Below, piece after piece: positions 52,601 to 64,000 of a DNA stretch of 64,000 nucleotides. Made by a program: the position numbers and the translations under genes. The notes below the pieces were generated by a model that did not search any database, had not been told where the DNA came from, and saw nothing but the letters and a program-made list of their open reading frames with translations. Each line of letters starts with the position of its first letter. The first letter of the stretch is position 1. Origin of the DNA: Atrichornis clamosus (lineage: Eukaryota > Chordata > Aves > Passeriformes > Menuridae); contig WBMZ01012692.1 in the NCBI GenBank assembly GCA_013400975.1, positions 1 through 64,000 of the forward strand, written 5' to 3'.

Positions 52601-53172
52601 GCTGCAGTGGTGAGACAGGCACCATGTCCTCCTTCCCAGAAAGAACACTAAGCTTGTTGCCCAGGCAGTCCTCTTCCTGGAGCGAAAGAAGATAAACCAT
52701 TCTACTTCATAACAGTGCACCGCGATATTCAAATACATGGGAAAATGAACTCAGCATTTCACACAGAGCAAATCTGCATTGGAGACTCTGAAACAGCACC
52801 GTCAAGAACCAGGGATCCAGAAGTAACGAACTGCGGTTTTGTGTGGATTTGGGCACTGCCATGGATCCTGTGATCTCCAGCTGAAGCTCCATTCATGACA
52901 AAGGGTATCAGAAAAGTCTATCTCCTATGAAACGTTTCTGGTGTCTAATAGTGCACAAACTGATGCTATAGCCTCTCCTTCAGCTACAGTATTTACAGAG
53001 GCTTTTATAAGCTTTCCCTTCTCTGGCTTACTTCCTGTTTCCATAAAATTGGTGGGCTCTCAAATAGGTCAGTCCTTTAGTTAACTTCACTTAGAACTGG
53101 CCAGCAGATTCAGAAGTAAATGGCAAGACAAACCTAGTGGCAGAGTGTTGTCATACATATCCTCTTTGTAAT
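43633..53172. other. Long non-coding stretch; GC-richer to 45.2 kb, then AT-rich
   Basis: Between 44500 and 45212 several frames of 60-112 codons overlap on both strands in GC-richer sequence, with no recognisable domain. A 138-codon frame at 48568-48984 and a 108-codon frame at 52412-52738 are likewise unrecognised. AT-rich stretches with A or T runs fill the rest, including A13 at about 45591-45601. A CCAGTGTAAAGCTGG segment at about 47690 resembles a dispersed ancient amniote repeat. I see no gene. Confidence 0.5.
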
Positions 53173-53196
53173 GGGAGGGGGAAGGGGGGAGGAGGG
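53173..53196 (+). other. G-quadruplex-forming motif
   Basis: Four runs of at least three G occur with short loops: GGG, A, GGGGG, AA, GGGGGG, AGGA, GGG. This fits the canonical pattern of four G3+ runs with loops of 1-7 bases. It lies in AT-rich sequence far from any recognised gene, so a role is unknown. Confidence 0.85.
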
Positions 53197-53683
53197 AGCA
53201 ACTGATTGATTTGAACTCATATTTCCACAGTGAAGACTGTTGTAATTGTTTTGAAGTTTAATCCTAACTAAATTTTTGGCATTTATTGAGGAGTTTTTTG
53301 GAGATACCTACAAAAGAGTATCCTTTTGACTACTAATATGCTTGCAACTTCTAATCAATATGGTTTTATATCTATAAAGCCAAGGTATTTGCTATTTGCT
53401 AGTACAAAAAAAAAAAAGAATCCTATTATTTAGGAAAATCATAAATTAAATTAATTGTTAAATTAATGATTCGCTAGGAAAACCAAAAACCAAAAGAGCT
53501 TTCGCATTGGCTTTGTGTCAAGAAAATCTGAATTTATTCAGACTTTATGGGTGCAGGTCTTGTGGAAATAAATATATTATTTGAATACTGCTTCCTAGCT
53601 TCATGGAAAATAGTCTCAGCTAGAAACTTTTGTGAAGACTAAGGTATATCATCAAATTGCAATGAAACTGCTGGCTTGGGATA

Positions 53684-53743
53684 CCAGCTACACTAACATA
53701 GCTCCATCAAGACATAGTTTGCACTATGTTGGTGTAAAACTGG
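53684..53743. repeat. Hairpin-forming palindrome, possible ancient amniote repeat remnant
   Basis: ACACTAACATAG (53690-53701) pairs with CTATGTTGGTGT (53724-53735) at 11 of 12 positions, and CCAG (53684) pairs with CTGG (53740) beyond an internal loop. The loop is 22 nt. The arm GTGTAAAACTGG (53732-53743) recurs with one change as GTGTAAAGCTGG at 47693-47704. I recall similar palindromic words in old dispersed repeats of turtles and birds but cannot name the family. A functional hairpin RNA is the alternative. Confidence 0.5.
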
Positions 53744-56700
53744 CTCAACAACTAAATGAATCACTCCTGGTGCTTTTACATCTCTCATACTGACTTGCTT
53801 TACTAATTGGCTCCTCTCTTGAAGATTCAGAGGCATTTTCATTTTACTATAATTTCTTTTCTGTCTTACACCACTTTCTTTTAACTACCTGTAAGTGATT
53901 AGCTGCAGGATGACCTGAGGTTTTGTTCAAATTTAACTACTGCTTTGTTTTCTGTAGAGAATATTAAATTAAATTAACCTCTAAGACAAAATGAACATTT
54001 GGCTAAAACTAGCTCTGAAAGGTTAATGAATCTCAGAAATCTTCCAAAGTGAATGAAAGAGGTTATACCTAATCCATAAAACCAATAAAAAACTCATGCA
54101 GCAAACACTGCACTCCTAATATAATCCCTCTGATTTCAGTCTCATATTTTCACAATGTTACATTAGACTTATACCAGAATAAATATTACAAAACAAATGT
54201 AACCTAACAGATAGTTCAATCACTTACACATGTTTGTCCTGCCGGCTGAGGCCCCACCCTACACCTGAGCACTGCTCTGCAGCACTGGTTGTTCATTTCC
54301 TAAAACTTCCAGGAGCATGGAACACTGTCTGTGCACAAACCCAAGCAGTGACAAAGCTAGCGCCCTCTGGAGAGGCAAATGCTGTGTTTGGGAGGGTGTT
54401 ACAGGAGAATGTCACTGCGCCATGTTCTTTCTTTTGTACTCCTTGCTAGGTATCTCCCAGGAACACAGAATTCTGCATCGATGTTATGTTCTCTCTGTTC
54501 AACACCTTTTAAAAAAAATGTTATTTTAGTGGAATAAAAGAAGTCAAATCTTATCAGTTTATTTGAAAAAGTGCTTGATAGCAATGGTGATAAGGGATTG
54601 TGGATGCTCACGCTGGGTCACCTAAGGAAGTGGAAGAAGAAAGGCTAGAAACAGTGCTAGATCCAAGGTTGCTATTTATAATATACTGACTCAGACATTG
54701 GTCCTTAAGGATATTCCTCAGGTCAAGTGGTACAACCCTATGCCAGGACAGGTTTACGTCATGTTCTTCAAAGTTTCTTCACTAGTATTTTTAGTCAGAG
54801 TCGTTTTAGGGGATGCAGAGTGAAGGGGATTTCCACGGCTGTCTGGCAGAGTCTGACACCGCCCAGAAAACACTCCCACGCTGCAGCTGGGGTATCACTT
54901 TTCATGCTTTTATGCCTCTCAATGTCAGGTGGTTGTGTGGGGAGGGGGAATCAGCAGCCAGTGAGGTCAGCTTCTTATGGAGAGGTTATGAATGTTATTT
55001 AGTCCCTAAAAGACAAAACACAGAAGCACTTTCTCAATATTGAATGGCAAGAGAATCCATGTGGGAGTAGGATCGGTAATACAGAGCTGAGGATAAAGAG
55101 TATAAAATTAGGTTAGTGTGGAATTAACCCATTAAGCTGTAATTTAAACTACCTAAATGGAGAGTCCCCCATGTCTGTACCATCTTTTATTATCAGCTCA
55201 GAAATAAGATACACAAACTGGTAGCCTGTTCTATTATCCTGAATAGGAAGAGGGGGAAATGGAGTAAAATTTAGGGGTAACTGTTTCTTATCACGTTATT
55301 TGTATTCTGCCTTTTGCAGAGAATATTATAATGGAAGAGGGAACATTAAACCACCAGAGGCAGTTCATGGCTCACTGCAGATTACAGAGACTGGAAAAAA
55401 AAACCAAAATCAGTAAACTTACCTTTTTATTCATACAATACTGCAATAGTTGCAATGGCTGGTGGGAAATTTTCCCTCTAAACATTTTTTTGCGTAAACA
55501 TTTTGAAAGCTTCCTGAAAATTACAGTTAACTTGCAGAACATAGTATTTCTGCAAGCTTTTTTTATACTTGAATAACTCAAGTACATCTTATTTAAAAGA
55601 TTTCTACTAACACAAGTTTAATTATCAGCAAGTAATATACATCTTACATAGACACAAACAACAAAAAAAAATGTCAGAAATAACACCTCCCCTCTGCAAG
55701 TCACATAACCTAGAATAAAATAGCACTTCTTCCTCCTCACCACAAGTCAGTTACATGATATTTGTACATGAATAAAGCAAAACAGCAGCATTACTTCATA
55801 CAGTTTTGAATGACACAGACATGGGAAACTTGATTCCAGGTGAGTTAGAGACTGTATTCCTACATTTCTGCGTTTGCTCAGGATGCACAGGCAATGTCAG
55901 TACTGCTATTACAAATTAGAATCTTTCTTTTCAATCAAAGTAAAAGCTCAACATCCTTTTGTCAGACTGGCATTGTTTCTGGGGTTTTTTTTTCTTTTCA
56001 TTTAAAGAAAGAAAATACCTCATTAATAAATCTCTAGCTATATTAAGGAATTTTTTTGTGTCATTTCATTAAAACTTTGTAAGAATTAGGGTTAACACTC
56101 TTGCCTCTGTGCTAGGAACTAAGAATAATTCCTGCTTACTGTTGCAGCAGGGGTGGAGATCAAAGAATACTTGAAACCAGGTAGAAACCTGGGAGAAGCA
56201 AAGGGAGATAAGATCTGCTCCACAGCTTATGGCACTGGCCTTTGGAAGGAGTTCTTCAGGTCTCACCACTTCAGGGAATTCCCTGGCAGCACACCTATGC
56301 AAATAATTTTGCTACTTCTTTCACCTCATGAGAAAGGTCATCTGAAAAATCTTGCAGTTTCCCATTAAGATCAATCTCTCTTTTGTGTTACCATTCTCAG
56401 GGTTGCTGGATAGGGTAAGCAGTTTTGTCTCCTGATGTACAGACCCCTTTTCCATCTTTGCAGCTACACAGGATGCACAAAAACCACAGGGCACAACAAA
56501 CATAGTTTGAATAGATAATACTTGGATAGTGAAGCTGATCATACATAAACTAGTTTGGTCTTTTTGTTTTACCTTTTCTTTTATTTTTTCAGTTTTGAGC
56601 TTCATGTGTTTTGCTGCTAATTTGACATTTTATTGGAGTCCACATTTGTACTTTGTAACTACATGGCGACCCCTTTCCTGCAGGAACAAAGGTCTGGTGC

Positions 56701-57430
56701 AAAGACTGCAAGAATGGTGAAATGTTCACACTGTGCCATTTTTAAGATTTCTGATATCTTTTAAATGGCTCTCTATGGCTGGTCAATGTAAAGCTGCTAT
56801 TACTAATCAATGCAAAGAGTAGGTTCTGGTCATTCATGGTGTTGCCATTTAAAAGAGAGGAAAAGATGAACTACTGAAATTTTTGTAACAAATTACACCA
56901 AGCTGGAAACTGGAGGAAAATTATTCTAGCTGTGTTGTGGATGTGAGGCATTTAACCTAAGCCTAGCTTGTCCTGAACACCTGATTTGTTAAAGCAGGTA
57001 TCTCAAAACAACAAATTCTTTGCCAAAGATAAAAGAAAAGGTTGATTCATGCCTTCAGTGTGGACTAGAATATCAAAATACTTACAGACGTATAGGATAA
57101 CCAAGATAAGTAACTTCACACCCTTTCTTATTGCTACCAGATACAATAAAGGAGAAATGAGTTCATGCAAATCATAAAATCCTGAACGTACAGAGAGAAT
57201 AAAGAAATTCTCTAACAGGAAGTAAGAACAACCACAATTCTACTTTTTGCGGGCAAAGCAAGTGTCATCAAACAGAAAAAATTGTGGTTTGATCTTTCTT
57301 TCTTTCCTGAAGGAATGGTGGATCTGTTATTTCTGTCTCTGTTAAGGTATTTATGAAGCCTACCTGAGTATTCTGACATCTTGCAAATATTTACAAGTAG
57401 AAATAGTTATAATGTCTTTACAATGATGGT
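53744..57430. other. AT-rich non-coding stretch
   Basis: Frames of up to 94 codons, none recognised. 54230-54460 and 54730-55000 are modestly GC-richer with overlapping frames on one or both strands. Nothing else could be assigned. Confidence 0.5.
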
Positions 57431-57451
57431 AACAACAACAATAATAATAAT
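57431..57451. repeat. Short AAC/AAT triplet tract
   Basis: AACAACAACAATAATAATAA-type sequence lies 15 bp before the long AAG tract. The two probably belong to one expanded A-rich simple-repeat locus. Confidence 0.85.
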
Positions 57452-57465
57452 GAAAATTCTGTAAG

Positions 57466-57650
57466 AGGAAGAAGAAGAAAAAGAAGAAAAAGAAGAAGAA
57501 GAAGAAGAAGAAGAAGAAGAAGAAGAAGAAGAAGAAGAAGAAGAAGAAGAAGAAGAAGAAGAAGAAGAAGAAGAAGAAGAAGAAGAAGAAGAAGAAGAAG
57601 AAGAAGAACAAGAACAAGAACAAGAAGGAGAGGAAGAACAAGAAGAAGAA
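57466..57650 (+). repeat. AAG/GAA (TTC on the other strand) microsatellite, 39 uninterrupted units
   Basis: A purine-only tract starts with irregular GGAAGAAGAAGAAAAAG units. It then becomes 39 uninterrupted AAG units (57490-57606). It continues as a variant tail in which AAC replaces several AAG triplets and GGAGAGG appears once. All-purine/all-pyrimidine mirror tracts of this kind can form intramolecular triplex (H-DNA); expanded GAA tracts are known to impede transcription and replication in other species. The apparent poly-Phe and poly-Ser frames on the minus strand are artefacts of the repeat. Confidence 0.98.
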
Positions 57651-57655
57651 TTAGA

Positions 57656-59220
57656 ATTTATGACTCCATCTGACTCAGCTTTGATTGTCAGTGAATTGCT
57701 TTTCAAGATCAAGAAAGCTCCTACTTGGATTTCTCATACCTAAACTGAGGCACTACACCCAAGCACATTCTTCTTAATGTCTCTACTTCTTTACTTTGGA
57801 CATTCATTGCCAGTAATTCAACCTCACGAATATACACAAGCTGGCTCAAACTAGCTACTTTTTATCTTATCTTTTTACCAAAGTTTCTGAATTTTTGAAC
57901 CTTTCCAGGTTAGAGGGAAATGGGTAAGAAATGTATCTATGATTTATATTGTCTGGCTTTGCATTTTTGAAGCTTGAAAGAAATAAATATTATATTTTCA
58001 CTGCCCTCTGAATGATTTCTAATATTGCTTGAAGTCTTCCATTTTATTACAAGTTGTACATAATTTGGTATGTTTCTGGGGAAGTATACAAAGTGTAATA
58101 AAAACCAGTATCACAGAGCAAATCAATAGTTAAATGACCTAATAATAAAAGAAATTGACTTGGAATAGTTCAATGTTGTCAATCTATTTTCAGGTAATTC
58201 TCTTTTGAAGAAAATGCAGCTGCTTGAAGTAACTGGCAAACTGCTGAGATTTTGATAGCGTAATCCAGCCAAGAATTATCTATGATCGTTAAAATTGTCA
58301 CTGCCAATGAAAACAGGATTATACTTTGGATCCACAATCCATAATAAAAATACCGAACTAGCTGCCAGTGTGTTTGGATCAGGCAAATATTCCCTCTCAG
58401 CCCTTTCTTTCTTGCCTCATCTCAGAACGCAATTTTGGTTTCAATTTGCACCAGGCAACTTCTTGGCTGCTGTTCACGACAGTTTTATTTTTCCTTAGGA
58501 TGGATGTAATCCCCTGAGATACACAGCAGCTTGCGACACCCTCTTTTCTGAATACAAGCATTACAATGTGCAGGAATTTTTAACAGTGACCTCTGCATTG
58601 GTAATATATTAAAAATAAAAATGTGGTGGGAATTAAGCAGGACCCTGTAGATGCATAAGCATGCCTTTCTTTATCAAAGTGTTACTCTATGGGCTTCAGG
58701 AGGATCTTAATGTGAAAAGGTTAGTCAGGTACATAAGTGTCTGTAGCTGAGCCAGGGCTCCAGACAGAGCAAAGATGTGCAGGTAAAGTAACAGGAATGG
58801 AGCCTCACCAATCTATGCTGCAGTTATACTGAGAAGTCAAATTTTGTCATTAATATTAGCCTGGAATGAATTACTGTCCAGCCTTGAACTAAATATATGA
58901 AGATATTAAAATATTGTTTCTTCTTATTGTATCCAAGGTGAGCTTAATGCTGAAAGGCTCCTGAAACTTTGAATTCCCATGTAGATTCAAGAGAATCGCA
59001 GGAAATTTCTGACCCTGTCTTTCCTAGGCCATGTGATATTTGTGCATTTGTTTTAAATATACTTGTACAAGGTACTGAATAATTTTAAAGACAACAATAA
59101 TTTTCTTGTGGCCAGCCTTTTAAAATAAACTATTTGCATAGTATGAGTACAAGTAATCTCAGAATCCAAATCTTAATTGAATCCAAATAGCTGTAGTTCA
59201 ACAGATCAACATGATTAAAG
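57656..59220. other. AT-rich non-coding stretch
   Basis: The largest frame has 67 codons (58295-58498) and is unrecognised. No repeat or RNA gene was seen. Confidence 0.55.
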
Positions 59221-59940
59221 CATAGAATCATAAAATGCCTTGGGTTGGAAGAGGCCTTAAAGATCATCCAGGTCCAACCCCTCTGGGCAGGGATACTTTC
59301 TACTAGATCAAGTTGCTCAAAGCCCGATCCAAACTGGGCTTCAATACTGCCAGGGGTGGGGCATCCACAACTCCTCTGGGCAACCTGCCTCATCACCTTC
59401 ACAGTAAAGAATTTCTTGCTAACATCTAATCTAAACTTACTCACTTTCAGTTTGAAACCATTCCTCCTTGTTCTAGCACTACATGCCTTTGTAAAAAGTC
59501 ACTCTCCATCTTTCTTGTTGGCCTCCTTCAGGTACTGGAAGGTAGCAAAAAGGTCAAACTGAAGCTCGCTCTTTTCCAGGCAGAACAAACCTAATTTTGT
59601 CAGCCTTTCCTCATAGGAGAGGGGACTCGTCACTCTAATGAACTTGGTGCCCCTCTTTTGGACTCATTCCAACAGGTCCTTGTCCTTCCTGTGCTGAGGT
59701 CCCCGGAGCTGGATGCAGCACTCCAGCTGGGGTCTCACCAGAGGAGAGCAGAGGGACAGAATCCCCTCCCTCTCCCTGCTGCCCACGCTGCTTTGGATGC
59801 AGCCCAGGACACGTTTGGCTTTCTGGGCTGTGAGTGCACAGTGCTGGGTCATGTCCAGCCTCTCACCCACCAACACCCCCAAGTCCTTCTGGGCAGGCTG
59901 TGCTCGATCTGTTCATCCCCCAGCCTAACTTGAACTGACA
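59221..59940 (-). mobile_element. CR1 LINE 3' end, 5'-truncated, reverse orientation
   Basis: On the plus strand it begins with the element's 3' terminus (CATAGAATCATAAAATGCCT), then the GGTTGGAAGAGGCCTTAAAG signature, then the 3' untranslated region. The C-terminal coding part follows. The minus-strand frame from 59882 reads MGVLVGERLDMTQHCALTAQ, then KAKRVLGCIQSSVGSRE, LCSPLVRPQLECCIQLRG and RKDKDLLE. Unlike the copy at 25.4 kb it keeps the segment after DLLE (59563-59670). Frameshifts and stops interrupt the frame beyond DLLE, and the catalytic RT core is absent, so it is inactive. It and the 25.4 kb copy are close relatives and are truncated at nearly the same ORF2 position. Confidence 0.95.
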
Positions 59941-62900
59941 CAAATATCCTCACCTAGCAACGTACACTCAATTTTTTCTGTCTGTCTGTGATATATTAAT
60001 CTCCAACAATTTGGTTCAGGTCTTCTTAGAGCACTGCAACTAAGTATTCAAAGTGATACTGTCAAAAAACAAAATTCTAACTGTTTTCAATATGTAATGA
60101 AAGTAAAGCAAAAGTCTATTAAAATCATGATGACATTACAGGGGGATTTTTCTATATGTGATTAAATCACAATTTTAATTTCTTTTTGCCAGCATTCTTT
60201 TTCTGTTAACAATAAAGAAGTCAATAAGCATCCCAGGGAGTTTTTAGTCTAAAAATTCCATAAATAACCCCTAGTTAATGTGCCATATCCATTACATACA
60301 CGTATTTATGTTTGAAGACTTCTAATTTCTCTTTGTGCAGATAATGTGCTCTGTTGATCATCCATGTCAGGGATACAAAGCCTTATGTCCAGCAGGGTTT
60401 TTAGTAAAACATGAAGCACATCATGAATACAGCTTTACTGCTTCCGGGGCTGGAACCGACCCAGGACTGCAAAACATACTTTCCCACAGAGCTTTGAGTA
60501 ATAGATTCTGCTGGATCCAAATTTTATCTGCACACAAGCTTAAGTTGACGATCAAGAGTGTTAGAGAATACCCTAGGTCATGTAAGCCCAGCAGAGAAAC
60601 AGGATTCCTTGGTATTTCTGTATCATCTGCAACAGACCCTGATGGACTGGTTTTATCCATTGTTTTCCATTGTACAACACAGCTAAGCCTTCCCTTGCCC
60701 TGGGTACTCTCAAGATGTAAGAAGCAATATGACCACTACGTACAGTTTGCGTGATCATGTTCCAGACACAGTACAGGACTGATGAGGTATAGTTTTCCCT
60801 GCTGTTTAGCACAGCAGACAAAGACCTAATCCAAAGTCTGATAAATCAGTGGGTATCTTTTTGTTGACTTTAAACCAAGGCCTAATAGCGTAAAGCCAGA
60901 AAAATGCTTCTCTAACTTATACATGAGAAGTATGTGCTCTGAGTCAAAGCAGCTGTTTCTAAGAGATTAATTGCCCCGATCAGTAAATTCCACAGTAAGT
61001 AGATACTATTTAATGACTGCAGAGGATGCTTTGGGAAGCAACTCCTTCTGTATTAATTGGAGTGCTGTCTAAAAAACAGTCTCATCAGTTTTGAGCTTGA
61101 ATTTTATTGGCAATTGAGTGTTTATCAATAGGAACAACTATTTGTATCATCTCTTTAGTACACATGACCTACAAATGAAGCAAATTAATAGTAGTCAATT
61201 ACAAAGTCATTTTAAAGTAAAATTGCAAGTAATGTGTTAGGCCCTCAGAGACCATCTCTAGGTTAACATGTGTTGAAAACATAATTACTTTATTTTGTCT
61301 TTCAGCATTACCATCAATTTATCTCTCTGGAGAGAGCAATTCAAATATCTTATTTTCAAGGAGGAGAGCAAGAGAAGTCACGAATACTTTGAGGTCAGTG
61401 AGAAGTCTTTTTATTTTTTTAATGTCTTATCCTTAAATTACAGTCACAAAGAAATACACTGTATTGAAATGTAAATGTTCTGCAGCTGGTATTTGTTGCC
61501 TACTTTAGCAGATTTTTCAGGAATATGTAACAATACAATTCAGAAAATGTCTAAGATGAAGAAATAGGCAACAGAAATTGGTTAATTCAGGAAGATATTC
61601 TGACTCTGGGGGCTCAGTTATCCTGAATTATACACAAGCCTGAGTGTCAGAGTAACGCAGCATCCCCTTGGGTACTCGGGACACAAACATAGCCTTGGCT
61701 TCGTCAGAGTCAGCCTGGCTCTGTTTGGCTCACTCGGTGCAATGCAGCACTGTTCATGCCTGGGTAGCCCCTTACTGGGGATGCCAGTAACACCATCCCC
61801 TCTGCTTACCAGGGCTGGCCCCAGACACCCTGAGGAAGAGAGCAAGGATGGTAGATCTTCATGGAGCTAGTCTGGGAGAAATTCTGCTAGGTGTGAAACT
61901 TGTAAAGAAAAATATCCCTTGATCCCCTAGATTCAGTGGATGCTAATTAGCACCCCCTGCAATTGAACAATGTCCATGACCACAGAGTAAGAGCAGAATA
62001 TTTCCAAAGTTCACCAGTCTGGACTGGCACCAGATAGCACTGACAGCAGTCCATGAGACACCACACTTTAGCTAACACACCTGTCTGAACCATTCTTGTT
62101 GTACAGATGTGAACCAATAATCTGTGACCTATAGAATCCTAAAACAGACAAGTACAAATTAATGGTACAACCCTAACATAAAAATTGTTCGTGTTCAGTA
62201 AGAACATCAGAAGAAGTAAATGGCATTAGAAGCATATGGAATGAGAAGTAGAAGAGAAGAAAAACAAAATGGGACTCTATCCAAGAAGATTCTCAGAGCT
62301 GTCTCAGCATTTAATACAGGTGCATAGAAGATAAAAGGCTCACACTTCCTTACATTTGTGTAGTTAATCTGTAGGCTGTAAATCTTTTCTCAGTAAACTT
62401 TTCTCTATTCCAGGCATAAAACCATTCACTGATTTGTATTTTTTTGTAAAGTTATGTGCTTCATGATAAGCTTGCCCTAAAGCTCATATTTTTGAAGTTG
62501 AATTAAAGCCAGTTCAGCAAATTAATATCCTGTTATATTATTATAAGGAGAAGCTAGGCTGCTACAGTCATGCAACTTTTTATCCCTTTGTCCACCTCAG
62601 TCCCCTGTTTCCTCCACATAAACGTCCCATGTGTATCTAGAGATCTGTTCTGTCAGCACCAGCAAAGCAGGGATTAAGGGCTTTATCTCAATTTCCATGG
62701 CATCCTATATATTTTGAAGAAATTTTGTCATATCAAGTAGAAACTGAGAGCCACAATGTTGATTTATGTATGATGTGATCGACTTTGCAACTGGGATACT
62801 CTTTTTGTGTTGTGGAAATCTCTTTCCCATACATAGAAGATCTGGCCTTTATCTGACATTAGATTTTCTAGATTAAGTTGGCTGCATACTTCATTTGGTT

Positions 62901-64000
62901 CCATATGTTTGAGGCACACTCACCACTGTTGTACTGCAGGAAAAGAAAGTTTCCTGAAGAACACTAGTCCTCAAAACATTTACTGTCAGCAAACAGCTGA
63001 ATTGACAAACTCCCAACCATTCTGCACAGAGGCACATCCTGTTATACTTTAGATTTTCCATTAAATATCTTTTGAATGCTGGTTAACATATGATGATACA
63101 GTCCAGTTCATGAGGCAGGTCATTATGCTACTTTTAAGAATTTCTCCTTCAAGGAATGAAAGGCTTAAGAATTTTCTAATTATATTAAGATCACCTTTAG
63201 TGCAAGCTAGGTTGAGATTAAAGAAAAATAGAGAACGTTGTTATCAAATGTAAAAATACCATTGAAAAACTTTAGAAAAATATAAAAGTATGTACATATC
63301 TGCTACTTAGAAAAACTCCAAAGTTTCCTCTTCCTTTGCAGTATGCAGCTGACAAGCTGATTACATGCTTCATGGCCCTGTCAGTAGCATTCTTTGCAAA
63401 TCCTATGTCCTTACCTTGTGTCACAGAAGGCCAGATTTGCTTGCTTCTGTTCCTTTTTATGCCCCAAACTGTTTTTATGGTGAGTTGAAATGCAATTCCA
63501 GCTCCTTCTTCTACTCTTCCAGCATTTCTTATCGACAGCTTCCAACAAGAGGTCATTTCAAAATTCTGTCCCCAGTCTACGGCTTGCCTCCTTCTGCTTT
63601 GGAAATACTAATATTCTTTGGGCATGCTCAGACGAGGTCATCTCTTGCCCCAAAACTGAATGGAATGTGCTAATGGCTGAGCCCTGCAAAGAGAAGCACT
63701 TCGTCATCATTCAAATGCTGCAGCAAGATGCATAATATAAGCAAAACCTCATATTTTCATATAAATATACAATTTGATAATTATATCTTAGGCAGTTATA
63801 TTTCCAGGAGTAGCACAGGCAAATCACTACTGGGTTTCTTTAGTAGATATAATTGTAACTGTTTCAGAATATTAATGGTTTTTTGGGATCACTAAGTCCT
63901 AATCTTGTTATTGAACACTAAGACACTTTTTTTTTCCTCCATATTACAGCAAGGACTCTGCATTTTCCTCTTATCTTTGAATAAATAATGATGAAATTTC
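59941..64000. other. Non-coding stretch with one exon-like interval
   Basis: A 139-codon frame (60335-60754), a 75-codon frame (61618-61845, minus) and a 102-codon frame (63365-63673) are open without recognisable domains. The interval 61306-61393 is bounded by splice-like signals and is described separately. The rest is AT-rich sequence with no named repeat. Confidence 0.5.
61306..61393 (+). other. Exon-like interval (acceptor, 88 nt, donor-like), unassigned
   Basis: A pyrimidine-rich acceptor (TTTATTTTGTCTTTCAG, ending 61305) precedes 88 nt. These are followed by GTCAGT at 61394, an acceptable but weak donor. After one leading base the interval has 29 open codons with a mixed, charged composition (including LWREQFKYLIFKEESKRSHE). 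I recognise no protein family. All three forward frames stay open to within the last codon or beyond, so openness alone is weak evidence. It could be an exon of a non-coding RNA, a coding exon of the host gene, or chance. Confidence 0.2.

Noticed and set aside
57360..57712. Minus-strand frames encoding poly-phenylalanine and poly-serine
   Set aside because: They are direct translations of the AAG/TTC microsatellite.
60335..60754. 139-codon plus-strand frame
   Set aside because: No domain is recognised and minus-strand frames of about 80 codons are open over the same stretch; no splice or promoter support.
1..64000. Prokaryotic-type systems (operons, CRISPR arrays, toxin-antitoxin or phage genes)
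   Set aside because: No long frames, no ribosome-binding-site-spaced genes and no spaced repeats are present; the CR1 and MIR-like repeats show that this is vertebrate nuclear DNA.

Overview
This window looks like non-coding DNA from an amniote nuclear genome, most probably a bird. It is AT-rich overall, CpG is scarce except for one short patch, and no reading frame exceeds about 190 codons. The recognisable interspersed repeats are mostly CR1 LINE fragments, the dominant retroelement of birds and also common in turtles and crocodilians, plus a few old MIR/CORE-SINE-like fragments shared across amniotes. No mammalian Alu, B1 or L1 sequence was seen. I found no bacterial-style gene organisation, no CRISPR array, and no tRNA or rRNA gene. 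I could not recognise any protein-coding exon, so the window is best read as an intergenic desert or part of a very large intron. Which gene it belongs to cannot be told from the sequence.

Layout. Positions 1-36 kb are AT-rich and largely featureless. They hold a short phased A-tract repeat (1.8 kb), CR1 fragments near 2.6, 12.3, 16.8 and 25.7 kb, a 16-bp inverted repeat (9.6 kb), a tandem duplication whose junction carries the window's only ambiguous base (11.05 kb), and a MIR-like SINE (22.4 kb). Positions 36.4-45.2 kb are a more GC-rich zone. It contains two MIR-like SINEs (39 kb), a CpG-rich patch with a consensus splice donor (40.3-40.5 kb), stretches whose base composition and motif content suggest conserved regulatory elements (38.5, 38.8 and 42.1-42.4 kb), and an old reverse-oriented CR1 (43.2-43.6 kb). 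Positions 45-64 kb return to AT-rich sequence with a G-quadruplex motif (53.18 kb), a palindromic ancient-repeat-like hairpin (53.7 kb), a long AAG/GAA microsatellite (57.5 kb), a second well-preserved CR1 3' end in reverse orientation (59.2-59.9 kb), and one exon-like interval (61.3 kb).

No set of genes works together here. The most useful points are the duplication flanked by an N (possible assembly error), the 39-unit uninterrupted AAG tract, the CpG patch as a possible unannotated transcription start, and the candidate conserved non-coding elements. I see no convincing new biological system. All repeat-family names come from recalled consensus features, not from a database search.
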